The position numbers were made by a program, and so were the translations under genes. The notes beneath the pieces were generated by a model that saw nothing but the letters and a program-made list of their open reading frames with translations, did not search any database and had not been told where the DNA came from. Of a stretch of 64,000 nt of DNA, positions 10,977 through 20,345 are shown one piece after another (position 1 is the stretch's first letter; each line of letters opens with the position of its first letter). This DNA comes from CAZMBI01 sp964564675 (lineage in GTDB: Bacteria; Pseudomonadota; Alphaproteobacteria; Rickettsiales; UBA3002): the NCBI GenBank assembly GCA_964564675.1, contig CAZMBI010000006.1, positions 43,236 through 107,235 on the forward strand, given 5' to 3'.

Positions 10977-11434
10977 AGCAGTCGATTGAATATGCTGGCT
11001 TTCTGCCGCGCCTGGCGGCAGTGATCATCGACACGCTCATTTTATTGCCGGTCACCAGCTTGATTATGGGCACTGTTGGCCCGTTTTATGAAGCGCTGTT
11101 AGGGCTGATAATGACCGGCACCTATTATACCCTGTTTGTCGCCGGCACCTGGCAGGCAACGCCCGGCAAACGCCTGATGGGCGTTTATGTTATCCGCGCC
11201 GACGGCGACGCGCTCGATCCGCGGCAGGCGCTGTGCCGCTATCTTGGATACCTCATGCCGTCGCTGCCGATTTACTCCAGTCTGGAACCTGGCACCGCGC
11301 AGGGCATTGTGATATGGCTGTCGGCGATGTGGTTTTTGCCGATCGCCTTGACGGAACAGAAAACCGGGTTACATGACCTATTATGCCGCACCCGCGTGGT
11401 GAAAGGGCGACCGGATGATGCAATGAACCGATGA
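10973..11434 (+). CDS. RDD-family membrane protein
   Basis: A 153-residue inner-membrane protein of the RDD family: the N-terminal FLPRLAAVIIDTLILLP carries the R...D signature, followed by about three hydrophobic segments and a GTWQATPGKRLMGVYV motif. RDD proteins are poorly characterised; some are linked to ion transport. It starts inside the proB stop codon (ATGA) and sits between proB and proA, so it is expressed with proline synthesis, but nothing in the sequence ties it to that pathway. Confidence 0.8.
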
Positions 11435-11465
11435 GCGCCGCGGCTGCTCATCTCGGAAAGGACAG

Positions 11466-12752
11466 ATGATGGAATCGGCCCCTATGACCCAAAACGATAT
11501 ACCCGCATTAATGCTGGCGCTCGGCGAGAAAGCGCGCGACGCGTATCGCGAGCTGATGGTTGCCAGCCCCGAAACTAAAGACGCGGCGCTGCGCCATGCC
11601 GCCGAGGCATTGCGGGCGCAGCAATCCGATGTTTTAGATGCCAACGCCCGTGATATGGCCCAGGCCCGGCAAAAAGGCATTACCGGCGCGCTGCTTGACC
11701 GGCTGGAGCTTAATGCGGAACGTATCGAAGCCATGGCCAGCGGGCTGGAGGCCATCGCCGCGCTGCCGGATCCGGTGGGGCGCAGCCTTATGCAATGGGA
11801 TGTGGCGCATAACGGCCTGCATATCGCGCGCGTCAGCATACCGCTGGGCGTCATCGGCATTATTTACGAATCGCGGCCGAACGTGACCGCCGACGCCGGC
11901 GCGCTGTGCCTGAAATCGGGCAACGCCTGCATTCTGCGCGGCGGATCAGAGAGCCTGTATTCCTCCACCGCCATTGTCGCCGCTTTACATGAAGGCCTGA
12001 GCCGAGCCGATCTGCCCACCGCAGCGATTCAGCTGGTGCCCACGCGCGAGCGCGCGGCAGTGGGCGAAATGCTGAGTATGACCGAATATATCGATGTCAT
12101 CGTCCCGCGCGGGGGCAAATCACTGACCGAGCGCATCGCCGCGGAAAGCCGGATTCCCACCATCCAGCATCTCGACGGCAACTGCCATACCTATATTCAT
12201 GTCAATGCCGATTATGACATGGCAGTGCAGGTGGCGGTAAACGCAAAAATGCGCCGCACCGGTATTTGCGGGGCCACCGAATCCATCGTCATTGATGAAA
12301 GCATCATCGATACCGTGCTGCCCATGCTGGCCGCAGCGCTCATGGATAAAGGCTGCGAAATCCGCGGCGACGCCCGCGCCCGCCAAGCGTTTGATGAGAT
12401 CAAACCGGCCGGTGACGCCGACTGGGGAACGGAATATCTCGATGCCGTCGTCTCGGTAAAAACCGTCAGCGATCTTGATGCCGCCATCGCCCACATCAAC
12501 CGTTACAGCTCGCACCACACCGACGCCATCATCACCAAGGATGAAAGCGCCGCGCGGCGCTTCAGCGAACGTGTCGACAGCGCCATCGTCATGGTCAACA
12601 GCTCGACCCAGTTCGCTGATGGCGGCGAGTTCGGCATGGGCGCGGAGATCGGTATCTCCACCGGCCGCCTGCATGCGCGCGGGCCCGTGGGCTGCGACCA
12701 GCTTGTGACTTATAAATATCTGGTTCATAGCGACGGCGCGGTGCGCCCCTGA
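11466..12752 (+). CDS. proA: Gamma-glutamyl phosphate reductase
   Basis: Second enzyme of proline synthesis; NADPH-dependent reduction of gamma-glutamyl phosphate. The 428-residue protein belongs to the aldehyde dehydrogenase superfamily: catalytic cysteine in RRTGICGATE (Cys268), family motifs GVIGIIYESRPNVTADA and SGNACILRGGSE. GAAAGGA precedes the ATG at 11466; starting at the second Met (11469) is equally possible. Preceded by proB and the RDD gene, followed 30 bases on by nadD, an arrangement common in alphaproteobacteria. Confidence 0.97.
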   Translation: MMESAPMTQNDIPALMLALGEKARDAYRELMVASPETKDAALRHAAEALRAQQSDVLDANARDMAQARQKGITGALLDRLELNAERIEAMASGLEAIAALPDPVGRSLMQWDVAHNGLHIARVSIPLGVIGIIYESRPNVTADAGALCLKSGNACILRGGSESLYSSTAIVAALHEGLSRADLPTAAIQLVPTRERAAVGEMLSMTEYIDVIVPRGGKSLTERIAAESRIPTIQHLDGNCHTYIHVNADYDMAVQVAVNAKMRRTGICGATESIVIDESIIDTVLPMLAAALMDKGCEIRGDARARQAFDEIKPAGDADWGTEYLDAVVSVKTVSDLDAAIAHINRYSSHHTDAIITKDESAARRFSERVDSAIVMVNSSTQFADGGEFGMGAEIGISTGRLHARGPVGCDQLVTYKYLVHSDGAVRP

Positions 12753-12782
12753 ACTCGCAACCATGCATAATACGGCTCGCTA

Positions 12783-13370
12783 ATGATGCAACACCACACC
12801 ATCGGCCTGCTCGGGGGCTCTTTCAACCCAGCGCATGCGGGCCATGCTCATCTGAGTAAGGAAGCGCTCAAACGCTTGCAACTGGATGCGGTGTGGTGGC
12901 TGGTATCACCGCGCAACCCGCTGAAAAACACAAAAGAACTGGCCCCCTACGACAAACGCCTGGCCTCCGCCCTGGCGCTGGCCGCCAGCCATCCGCGTCT
13001 TGCAGTGTCGGATTTTGAGCAGCGCCACGGATTGCAATACAGCATCGATACCATCGTCGCCTTGCAGCAGGCCTATCCGCGCGTACGCTTCGTGTGGCTG
13101 ATTGGTGCCGACAACCTGATGATATTCCATAAATGGCGCGGCTGGGCGCGTTTCTTCCACCAGCTGCCCATCGCTGTGTTTGACCGCGCGCCCTTTTCCC
13201 ACGCCGCGCTGCGCAGCAAAGCCGCGCTGCGCTTTAAACAGGCGCGGCTAGATGAACGTGACGCCGCCTTATTGCCGCGCCTGCCCTGCCCGGCCTGGAC
13301 CTATTGCTTTATGCCGCGGCATCCGCTTTCTGCCACTGAACTGCGGGAAAAAGGCGACGGCCTGCGTTAG
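12783..13370 (+). CDS. nadD: Nicotinate-nucleotide adenylyltransferase
   Basis: Adenylates nicotinate mononucleotide in NAD synthesis. The 195-residue protein has the nucleotidyltransferase motif GLLGGSFNPAHAGHAHLS near the N-terminus, VWWLVSPRNPLK for substrate binding, and WLIGADNLMIFHKWRGW. The C-terminal motif reads LSATELREKG in place of the common SSTxIR, a mild variation. Lies in the conserved proA-nadD-rsfS-rlmH order. No clear ribosome binding site; the Met at 12786 is an alternative start. Confidence 0.93.
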   Translation: MMQHHTIGLLGGSFNPAHAGHAHLSKEALKRLQLDAVWWLVSPRNPLKNTKELAPYDKRLASALALAASHPRLAVSDFEQRHGLQYSIDTIVALQQAYPRVRFVWLIGADNLMIFHKWRGWARFFHQLPIAVFDRAPFSHAALRSKAALRFKQARLDERDAALLPRLPCPAWTYCFMPRHPLSATELREKGDGLR

Positions 13371-13421
13371 GCAGTGTGCCGGTACGCGACACAATAAAGC
13401 GACAGGCAGGATAAAATTCAC

Positions 13422-13451
13422 TTGGAATGCGTTTGTTTTTTATGGCATAAT
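13422..13451 (+). promoter_or_regulatory. Possible promoter for rsfS-rlmH
   Basis: TTGGAA (13422-13427) and CATAAT (13446-13451) are spaced by 18 bases in an AT-rich stretch between nadD and rsfS. A start near 13458 would fit the ATG at 13470 rather than the longer in-frame reading. Confidence 0.45.
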
Positions 13452-13469
13452 TGTAATGTGAGTTACACA

Positions 13470-13868
13470 ATGGGAGAAACGCCGATTCCATCACTCCAAA
13501 AGCCGGATGCTGCGGCCGTGCGCCAGATTATCGCGGCATCACTCGATGAGGACAAAGCCGAAGAGATTGTTCACATTGACCTTTCCGGAAAATGCAGCTT
13601 TGCCGATCATATGGTGGTCGCCTCCGGGCGTTCGCAGCGGCATGTCACTGCGCTTGCTTCCAAACTGCAGGATAAACTCAAGCAGGCCGGCATCCCCCCG
13701 CTTTCCATTGAAGGGGTGGAGGCCGGAGAGTGGGTATTGATCGATGCCGGTGACGTCATCGTTCACCTGTTCCGGCCGGAAGTGCGCAAATATTATAATC
13801 TGGAAAAAATGTGGGCCATTCCGATGCCAGCGCTGGTTGATACCTCGCAGCAGGATGCGCATGCATAA
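13470..13868 (+). CDS. rsfS: Ribosome silencing factor RsfS (Iojap-like)
   Basis: Binds L14 on the 50S subunit and blocks subunit joining when nutrients are short. The 132-residue protein matches the family: an N-terminal helix (IIAASLDEDKAEEIVHIDLS), CSFADHMVVASGRS, and the C-terminal segment EWVLIDAGDVIVHLFRPEVRKYYNLEKMW. The start is uncertain: a GTG at 13458 and an in-frame start at 13422 exist, but the ATG at 13470 best fits the promoter candidate. Followed 16 bases later by rlmH, its usual neighbour. Confidence 0.92.
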   Translation: MGETPIPSLQKPDAAAVRQIIAASLDEDKAEEIVHIDLSGKCSFADHMVVASGRSQRHVTALASKLQDKLKQAGIPPLSIEGVEAGEWVLIDAGDVIVHLFRPEVRKYYNLEKMWAIPMPALVDTSQQDAHA

Positions 13869-13884
13869 CGCGGCTTAAGGCATG

Positions 13885-14343
13885 ATGCGGATTACCATCG
13901 CAGCCGTCGGCAAAGCCAAAGCTGGCGCCGAGTTGGATTTGCTCAACCATTATCTCGCCCGGCTGAAATGGCCGGTCACGCTCCATGAAATCGACAGCAA
14001 AGCCAGCCTGCCAGCCGCTAAACGGCGGGAGTACGAAGCCCAGGGACTGCTCGCCAAATGCGCGGGCGCGCATCGACTGATTGCGCTGGATGAGCGCGGC
14101 CGGTCACTCAGCAGCGCGGACTTCGCCCGCCAGATTGCCAACTGGCAAACCCACGGCCACTCGCACCTGGCCTTTATCATCGGCGGCGCCGACGGGCTCA
14201 GCGACGGGCTACGCCAGCGCGCCGACTGGCTGCTGGCACTGGGACCGATGACCTGGCCGCACATGCTGGTGCGCGCTCTGCTTGCCGAGCAGCTCTACCG
14301 CGCGCACAGCGTGCTCTCAGGCCATCCGTATCATCGCGCGTGA
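13885..14343 (+). CDS. rlmH: 23S rRNA (pseudouridine1915-N3)-methyltransferase RlmH
   Basis: SPOUT-class methyltransferase that modifies pseudouridine 1915 in 23S rRNA. 152 residues from MRITIAAVGKAKAG, with the SAM-binding knot signatures LAFIIGGADGLS and TWPHMLVRALLAEQLYRAHSV and the C-terminal HPYHRA. Two ATGs lie in tandem (13882 and 13885); I chose the second because homologues begin MRI and AAGG is then 4 bases upstream. Follows rsfS as in most bacteria. Confidence 0.95.
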   Translation: MRITIAAVGKAKAGAELDLLNHYLARLKWPVTLHEIDSKASLPAAKRREYEAQGLLAKCAGAHRLIALDERGRSLSSADFARQIANWQTHGHSHLAFIIGGADGLSDGLRQRADWLLALGPMTWPHMLVRALLAEQLYRAHSVLSGHPYHRA

Positions 14344-14381
14344 GGCCTTGCGCCGCCTTGAATTACCATTATATTATACGA

Positions 14382-15950
14382 ATGGAACAACGCCCGAAAC
14401 CGGTGGTATTATGCATTCTCGATGGCTGGGGTCATCGCGAGGAAACCGATCACAACGCCATCGCCGCTGCCCACACCCCGACCTGGGATCATCTGCGCGC
14501 CACCTACCCGTACGGCGTGCTTAACGCTTCGGAAAGCGCAGTCGGCCTGCCCACCGGCCAAATGGGCAATTCCGAGGTGGGTCACATGAATATCGGCGCC
14601 GGACGCGTGGTGATGCAGGACCTGCCGCGCATCGATGCCGCCATCGCCGATGACAGCCTGGCCGCCAATCCGGCCCTGCAGGCCTTTATCGAGCCGCTTA
14701 AGGCCGGCGGCGGCGCCTGCCATGTGATGGGCCTGCTCTCCGATGGCGGCGTGCATGCGCATATGGACCATATGGTAACGCTGGCCGAACAGGTGGCCAA
14801 TGCAGGCGTGCCGGTACACATCCACGCCTTTCTTGATGGCCGCGATACGCCGCCGAAAAGCGCCGGCAGCTATCTTGCCCGCCTGCAAGATGCCGTTGTT
14901 GCCAATCCAATGATCACGCTGAGCACGCTGTGCGGCCGCTATTATGCAATGGACCGCGATAAGCGCTGGGAACGCGTGCAGCAGGCCTATGACCTGCTGG
15001 TCAACGGCCGCGGCGAACCGGCGGGCGATGCCGTAAGCGCTGTTCAAGCCCATTATGCGCAGGCGGTAACCGATGAATTCATGCCGCCACTGGCGCTTGG
15101 CGACTATTGCGGCATGGCTGACGGCGATGGGCTGCTGATGGCCAATTTCCGTGCCGATCGCGCGCGGCAACTGCTCACCGCGCTGCTTGAGCCTGCTTTT
15201 GAGGGTTTTACACGCCATCGGAGCGTTCAGTTCGCTGCCACCTTGGGCATGGTCGAGTATTCCGATGCGTTGAATCTGCTGATGCCGGCTTTGTTCCCGC
15301 CGGAGCCGCTGGCCGGCATACTCGGCGAACGCGTCGCCGAGGCCGGGCTGACGCAACTGCGTCTGGCGGAGACCGAAAAATATGCCCATGTTACGTTTTT
15401 TATGAATGGCGGGCGCGAAGCGCCGTTTGCCGAAGAGGCGCGTATTTTAGTGCCCTCGCCCAAAGTGGCCACCTACGATCTGATGCCGGAAATGGCCGCC
15501 GAAACCGTCACCGACGAACTGGTCACCGCCATTGAAACCCGGGCGTATGATCTGATTATCGTCAATTACGCCAACCCCGATATGGTGGGCCATAGCGGAC
15601 GTATGGAAGCCGCCATACAAGCGGTTGAGGCCGTGGATCACTGCCTCGGGCGCGTCGTCGAGGCGTTGCATGCGGCAGACGCGGCCATGCTGATCACCGC
15701 CGATCACGGCAATGTCGAACAAATGCACGATGCCGCCACCGATCAGGCCCATACCGCCCACACGCTGAATCCGGTGCCGGCTATCCTAGTTGGTCAGGCG
15801 TTTGAACGCGCCGATATCACCCTGCCCGGCGGCCAGTTGTCCGATATCGCGCCGACCCTGCTCGACCTGCTGCAACTGACACAGCCCGAGGACATGACCG
15901 GTAGCTCACTCCTGACGCGGAAAACTCGCCATGTCGCCGCACGCGCCTAA
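14382..15950 (+). CDS. gpmI: 2,3-bisphosphoglycerate-independent phosphoglycerate mutase
   Basis: Glycolytic enzyme that interconverts 3- and 2-phosphoglycerate using manganese. I start at MEQRPKPVVLCILDGWG (14382). The 522-residue protein carries the alkaline-phosphatase-fold metal site: DGWG, the active serine in GQMGNSEVGHMNIGAGR, NYANPDMVGHSG and ITADHGNVEQM. The start lies 38 bases after rlmH in an AT-rich spot with no clear Shine-Dalgarno. It overlaps the following envC-like gene by 20 bases. Confidence 0.97.
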   Translation: MEQRPKPVVLCILDGWGHREETDHNAIAAAHTPTWDHLRATYPYGVLNASESAVGLPTGQMGNSEVGHMNIGAGRVVMQDLPRIDAAIADDSLAANPALQAFIEPLKAGGGACHVMGLLSDGGVHAHMDHMVTLAEQVANAGVPVHIHAFLDGRDTPPKSAGSYLARLQDAVVANPMITLSTLCGRYYAMDRDKRWERVQQAYDLLVNGRGEPAGDAVSAVQAHYAQAVTDEFMPPLALGDYCGMADGDGLLMANFRADRARQLLTALLEPAFEGFTRHRSVQFAATLGMVEYSDALNLLMPALFPPEPLAGILGERVAEAGLTQLRLAETEKYAHVTFFMNGGREAPFAEEARILVPSPKVATYDLMPEMAAETVTDELVTAIETRAYDLIIVNYANPDMVGHSGRMEAAIQAVEAVDHCLGRVVEALHAADAAMLITADHGNVEQMHDAATDQAHTAHTLNPVPAILVGQAFERADITLPGGQLSDIAPTLLDLLQLTQPEDMTGSSLLTRKTRHVAARA

Positions 15951-17133
15951 ACGCATTTTCTGCCTGATCTGTCTGCTGGCAGGCCTGCCGGCCTTGGCCG
16001 CCGAGCGGCCCGAGGCATCGCTCGCGCAAACGCTGGAAGCGCTCGAATCCTCGCAGGAGCAGCGCGAGGCGCTGGAGTCGATGCAGGCGGAAAATGCCGA
16101 AAAGCTGGCCGAGCTGAAAGCCCGGAGCCTGCAGCTGGCGGAGGATGTCCGCACGCTGGAAAGCCGGATCGCCGAGCAAAATACCGCCCTTAACGAACTG
16201 GAAGCAACCATCGCGGCCAAGCAAACCCGCCTTAACGCCCGCCGTGAGGAAATCGCCACGCTGCTTTACGGCATGGTCCGCATGCAACAGTTGCCGCGGC
16301 AATTCGTACTCGCCGCCCCCGGCAATGCCGACAGCCTGCTGCGCACGGCTAGCGCCTTATCGGTGAGTTTTGACGCCACCGAACAGGCCGCCGACAGCCT
16401 GCAGGAGGAGCTGCGCGCCTTTGCCGAGCTCAAGAAACAAGCCGCCGCCAGCCGGCGTAAACTGGCCGGGCAAAAAGAGGATTTAGGCGAAAAGATGGAG
16501 ACGCTTAAAGCCTCCATGCAAAAGCGGCAGGCCATGCAGGCCAAAGTCGATGCCGATTTGCGCAAGCTCAAGCGACAAATCGCCATGCTCTCGGAAAAAT
16601 CCTCCACCCTGCAGGAACTGCTGCAACAGCTTGACCGCGAACAAGCGCTGTTTCAGGCGCTGGGTGCGCCCAAGGCCAAGCCGCAAATGCCCGCCGCAGC
16701 CGGTAGGCCGGATACGGGCCGCGCCTTTGCCGAGCGCAAAGGCGCCCTGCCCTACCCCGCCGCCGGCACACGGCTGCACCGCTATGGCGCACGCAAAGGC
16801 CCGGGCGAAACCTATAGCGGCGAAGTGCTGCGCACCGCCCCCGGCGCCATGGTCACCGCGCCCCATCGCGGGCAGGTGGTATTTGCCGATCATTTCATGG
16901 AATACGGCAACATGCTGATTATCCGCCACGGCGACGGCTATCATACCGTGCTCGCCGGGCTCGAAGTGATGCACGCGGCGCCGGGGCAGAAAATCCGCGC
17001 CGGCGAACCCATAGGTGTGATGGGCAAGACGCCGGATGCACGAGAACTCTATCTGGAACTGCGAAAAAACAGCAAAGCTATTGACCCGACTGCCTGGATG
17101 GGTAATCTCACTAGTGACATTGCGCGTCGATAA
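15931..17133 (+). CDS. EnvC-like murein hydrolase activator (coiled coil plus degenerate LytM)
   Basis: A 400-residue periplasmic protein: signal peptide (about 1-23, cleavage near LAA), long coiled coil (about 30-245) and a C-terminal M23/LytM domain (about 300-395). The LytM domain reads VTAPHRGQVVFADHF...YGNMLIIRHGDGYHTVLAG and ends LYLELRKN...DPTAWM; the HxxxD and HxH zinc ligands of active LytM enzymes are not present, as in EnvC, which activates amidases rather than cutting itself. It overlaps gpmI by 20 bases and precedes ctpA, a conserved alphaproteobacterial order. Role in cell separation is inferred from the family. Confidence 0.88.
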   Translation: MSPHAPKRIFCLICLLAGLPALAAERPEASLAQTLEALESSQEQREALESMQAENAEKLAELKARSLQLAEDVRTLESRIAEQNTALNELEATIAAKQTRLNARREEIATLLYGMVRMQQLPRQFVLAAPGNADSLLRTASALSVSFDATEQAADSLQEELRAFAELKKQAAASRRKLAGQKEDLGEKMETLKASMQKRQAMQAKVDADLRKLKRQIAMLSEKSSTLQELLQQLDREQALFQALGAPKAKPQMPAAAGRPDTGRAFAERKGALPYPAAGTRLHRYGARKGPGETYSGEVLRTAPGAMVTAPHRGQVVFADHFMEYGNMLIIRHGDGYHTVLAGLEVMHAAPGQKIRAGEPIGVMGKTPDARELYLELRKNSKAIDPTAWMGNLTSDIARR

Positions 17134-17187
17134 TTATACAACAGGCTATACGAAGAACATTCACAAGCCGACAGTCCGGAGATTTTA

Positions 17188-18540
17188 ATGACGTTTAATG
17201 GCTTTTCACTGCGCCACCTGGCTTATCTCGCCAGCGCCGCCACCGCACTGTTTCTGACGCCCGCCTTCGCGCAGGAGCAAAATGACAAACCGGCGGAGTC
17301 CGATTCGGCTATTAACACCTATGAGATGCTCAATCTGTTTGGCGATGTGTTCGAGCGGGTGCGTCGCGATTATGTGGAGCCGGTGGAGGACGAAAAGCTG
17401 ATCGAATCAGCTATCAACGGCATGCTGACCTCGCTGGACCCGCATTCGGGTTATTTGTCGGAAAAAAGCTTCAACGAAATGCAGGTCCAGACCAAAGGCG
17501 AGTTCGGCGGGCTGGGTATTGAGGTGACCATGGAAAACGGGCTGGTCAAGGTGGTCTCGCCCATCGACGACACCCCCGCCTTTCATGCCGGCGTCAAAGC
17601 GGGGGATTTTATCAGCGAAATTGACGGCGAAGCGGTGATGGGCATGACCCTCTCAGAAGCGGTCGAAAAGATGCGCGGCAAGGTTGGCACCGATATCGAG
17701 ATCACCATCCTGCGCGAGGGGCTAACCGAGCCCAAACCAGTCACCATTACGCGAGATCTGATCAAGATCAAGTCGGTGCGCGCCCGTGCCGAAGGCGATG
17801 TGGCCTATCTGCGCGTCGTCTCATTCTCGGAAAACACCTACGACTCGCTGGAGCGCGAATTTAACCGGCAACGTCAGGAAATCGGCGACGGCATGAAGGG
17901 AATCGTACTTGATTTGCGCAATAATCCCGGCGGCCTGCTCGATCAAGCGATTGCCGTGGCCGATGCCTTTTTGGAACGTGGCGAGATCGTCTCCACCCGC
18001 GAGCGTGACCCGATCGACACCAAGCGCTACAGCGCCCGTAAGGGCGATATCGCCGACGGCCTGCCGATGGTGGTCTTGATCAATCAGGGCTCCGCCTCCG
18101 CATCGGAGATTGTCGCCGGGGCACTGAAAGATCATAAACGGGCGGTGATTCTGGGTACCAAATCCTTCGGCAAAGGGTCGGTACAGACTGTCATTCCGCT
18201 GCAGGCGCATGGCGCCATGCGCCTGACCACCGCGCGCTATTATACGCCGGCGGGCGTGTCGATTCAGGCAACCGGCATCGAGCCGGATATCAAGGTCGAG
18301 CCCGCCAAGGTCGAACTGGTGGACGGGGAGGGCAACGCGCGCACTGAGTCGAGCCTGCGCGGCCATCTGCTCAATGAACAGATCCGCAAGGAACGTGAGA
18401 AATTCCGTAAACAGCAGCAAGCCGATGAGGACAACGGCGACAATAAGGCGGAAGAGGATTATCAGCTATCGCGGGCGCTGGATTTGATCCGCGCGCTGGC
18501 CATTTATGAAAAAGTGCTCTCACAAGAAGAGGCATCGTAA
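17188..18540 (+). CDS. ctpA: Carboxyl-terminal processing protease, S41 family
   Basis: Periplasmic serine protease. The 450-residue protein has a signal peptide (cleavage near AFAQ, residues 26-29), a PDZ domain (about 105-190) and the S41 catalytic core with the Ser/Lys dyad in NQGSASASEIVAGAL (Ser304) and SFGKGSVQT (Lys329), 25 residues apart as in the family. C-terminal region is rich in charged residues. GGAG lies 8 bases before the ATG. It sits between the EnvC-like gene and a YibQ-like gene, so it probably works with them on the cell wall. Confidence 0.95.
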   Translation: MTFNGFSLRHLAYLASAATALFLTPAFAQEQNDKPAESDSAINTYEMLNLFGDVFERVRRDYVEPVEDEKLIESAINGMLTSLDPHSGYLSEKSFNEMQVQTKGEFGGLGIEVTMENGLVKVVSPIDDTPAFHAGVKAGDFISEIDGEAVMGMTLSEAVEKMRGKVGTDIEITILREGLTEPKPVTITRDLIKIKSVRARAEGDVAYLRVVSFSENTYDSLEREFNRQRQEIGDGMKGIVLDLRNNPGGLLDQAIAVADAFLERGEIVSTRERDPIDTKRYSARKGDIADGLPMVVLINQGSASASEIVAGALKDHKRAVILGTKSFGKGSVQTVIPLQAHGAMRLTTARYYTPAGVSIQATGIEPDIKVEPAKVELVDGEGNARTESSLRGHLLNEQIRKEREKFRKQQQADEDNGDNKAEEDYQLSRALDLIRALAIYEKVLSQEEAS

Positions 18541-18603
18541 CCACGCGCCGTTTCACGCAGCCCGTGGGCGGCTTGATGGCGTATGACAAAGGAGGAAGCT
18601 GGG

Positions 18604-19860
18604 GTGGCACCCGCTTCAGGTACATCAAAACCGGCTGCGTTCTGGTTATTGGCCGTCATCAATGCCCTGCTGGCTGCCGCGTTGATCGCGCTTGTCGCAT
18701 GGTTATTGCTCGCCCGTGAAGACGAGACCCTGCACGCCATTTCCACCGGGCAGCGCCTGACGATTTCCACCAAAACCGGCGAAATATCCGGCACCATGCG
18801 CTCGCTTCAGGCACAGGAAGCCGAAGAACCTGCAGAAACTCCGCCGGCCGAGTCCCCCGAGGTGGCACCAAAGACTGTTCCCGAAACGGAATCAAAAAAA
18901 AAACCGGCCTATGATATGGGCCCCCCGGAAGATGCCGCCGCACCCGTCGAGCAACCCGCCGCTGCCACTGGCGTAGCGCCGGTCACGGTGGATACCGAAT
19001 CCTTGATCGGCTCGGAGGATATGCCGGTCGATAATATCAAAGCGGTGCCGCGCTCGGATAAAAGCCTGCCCCGTCCTGCCGAGGGGCTGCTGGAAGACAG
19101 CGCCTTCGGCCCCCTGCCCAAAACCGGGCCGGAAGGCACGCCCCGGCGCTATTATGCCCGTGGCTTTACCCTGCCCGATCCGCCGCAGCCCATTGTCGGG
19201 GTCTTACTGCTTGATGCTGGACTGAATCAGGATATCAGCCAGGATGCCATGCATGCATTACCGCCCGCGATTTCCTTGGCGCTGTCACCTTACGCCGCGC
19301 AGCTGGGCGAACAGGCGGATAATGCCCGCAATCTCGGTCATGAGCCCTGGCTGATGCTGCCCGCCGAACCGGCGGACTATCCGGCCAGCGACCCCGGTCC
19401 CAAAGCCCTGCTCGGCGATTTGACCAACGCGGATAATATCACGCGTATGAAACAAGTGATGGCGGCGTACCCAGGTTATGTCGGCCTGGCGCTGCCGATC
19501 AATGAGCACTTTTCTGAAACCCCAAGCCAACTGGAGCCGATCGTGCGCGAGGCCGCCGAACGCGGGCTGGCCATGCTGGCCGCCGAGGCGCCAACCAATT
19601 CCCGCACGGCGGATATGCTGCGTTCAACCAACGGGATGGGCATGGCTGACGTCGTGCTTGATGCCCGGCTGAGCGAAACGGCCGTCACCGAGCAGCTTGC
19701 CGAACTGGAACGCCGCGCAGTCACCACTGGCCATGCTCTGGCGGTGGGGCGCCCCTTCCCGCTGACCGTTGAGCAATTGACGCAATGGAGCGCGAGCCTG
19801 GTGGAGAAAAACATCGTTCTCGCCCCGGCCTCGGCCATCATCGAAATCCGGCACCGCTGA
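18604..19860 (+). CDS. Divergent polysaccharide deacetylase (YibQ/DUF610 type), membrane anchored
   Basis: 418 residues from the GTG at 18604, chosen because AAAGGAGG (18588-18595) lies 8 bases ahead; an ATG at 18583 is in frame but has no ribosome binding site. One membrane segment near the N-terminus (about 13-38), then a Pro/Glu-rich linker to about residue 185, then the divergent polysaccharide deacetylase domain (VGVLLLDAGLNQDIS; PPAISLALSPYAAQL; GHEPWLMLPAEP). The usual IDDLG metal site reads LLDAGLN, so activity is doubtful. Stop overlaps rppH (TGATG). Gene order EnvC-CtpA-YibQ-RppH is conserved in alphaproteobacteria. Confidence 0.85.
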   Translation: MAPASGTSKPAAFWLLAVINALLAAALIALVAWLLLAREDETLHAISTGQRLTISTKTGEISGTMRSLQAQEAEEPAETPPAESPEVAPKTVPETESKKKPAYDMGPPEDAAAPVEQPAAATGVAPVTVDTESLIGSEDMPVDNIKAVPRSDKSLPRPAEGLLEDSAFGPLPKTGPEGTPRRYYARGFTLPDPPQPIVGVLLLDAGLNQDISQDAMHALPPAISLALSPYAAQLGEQADNARNLGHEPWLMLPAEPADYPASDPGPKALLGDLTNADNITRMKQVMAAYPGYVGLALPINEHFSETPSQLEPIVREAAERGLAMLAAEAPTNSRTADMLRSTNGMGMADVVLDARLSETAVTEQLAELERRAVTTGHALAVGRPFPLTVEQLTQWSASLVEKNIVLAPASAIIEIRHR

Positions 19861-20345
19861 TGAGTCTGACCCGTTTGCTTCCCTACCGCCCCGGCGTGGG
19901 CATGATGCTGCTTAATAACGACAAGCAGGTGTTTGTCGCCAAACGTATCGACATGACCTCGGAAGCCTGGCAGATGCCTCAGGGCGGCATCGACCCCGAC
20001 GAAGATCCGCAAACCGCCGCCTTACGCGAGCTGGAAGAAGAAACCGGGGTGCGTGACGTGGAGATTGTCGCGCAGTCGCACGACTGGCTGACCTATGACC
20101 TGCCGCAAGAGCTGATTCCAAAGCTCTGGGGCGGGCAGTTCCGCGGCCAGCAGCAAAAATGGTTTTTAATGCGGCTGACCGGCGGGGACGCGCAGATCAA
20201 TATTCATACCGACCATGCCGAATTTTCCGAATGGCAATGGGTATCAGCAGCGCGCCTGCCGGAGTTGATCGTCCCGTTCAAACGCGAAATGTATCGCCGC
20301 CTCGTCGAGGAGTTTCGGGATTATCTGGCGATCACAGCGCCTTAG
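19860..20345 (+). CDS. rppH: RNA pyrophosphohydrolase (Nudix)
   Basis: Removes pyrophosphate from mRNA 5' ends and so triggers decay. 161 residues from [14 protein letters not shown]; the Nudix box spans residues 42-64 ([20 protein letters not shown] then TGV), and WQMPQGGI plus [10 protein letters not shown] are typical of RppH/NudH. The ATG shares its A with the TGA of the preceding gene. Its TAG overlaps the convergent stop of argB by 4 bases, with no terminator between. Confidence 0.94.
   Translation: MSLTRLLPYRPGVGMMLLNNDKQVFVAKRIDMTSEAWQMPQGGIDPDEDPQTAALRELEEETGVRDVEIVAQSHDWLTYDLPQELIPKLWGGQFRGQQQKWFLMRLTGGDAQINIHTDHAEFSEWQWVSAARLPELIVPFKREMYRRLVEEFRDYLAITAP

Noticed and set aside
14409..15389. 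326-codon antisense frame inside gpmI.
   Set aside because: Shadow of a clearly coding gene with metal-binding motifs intact.
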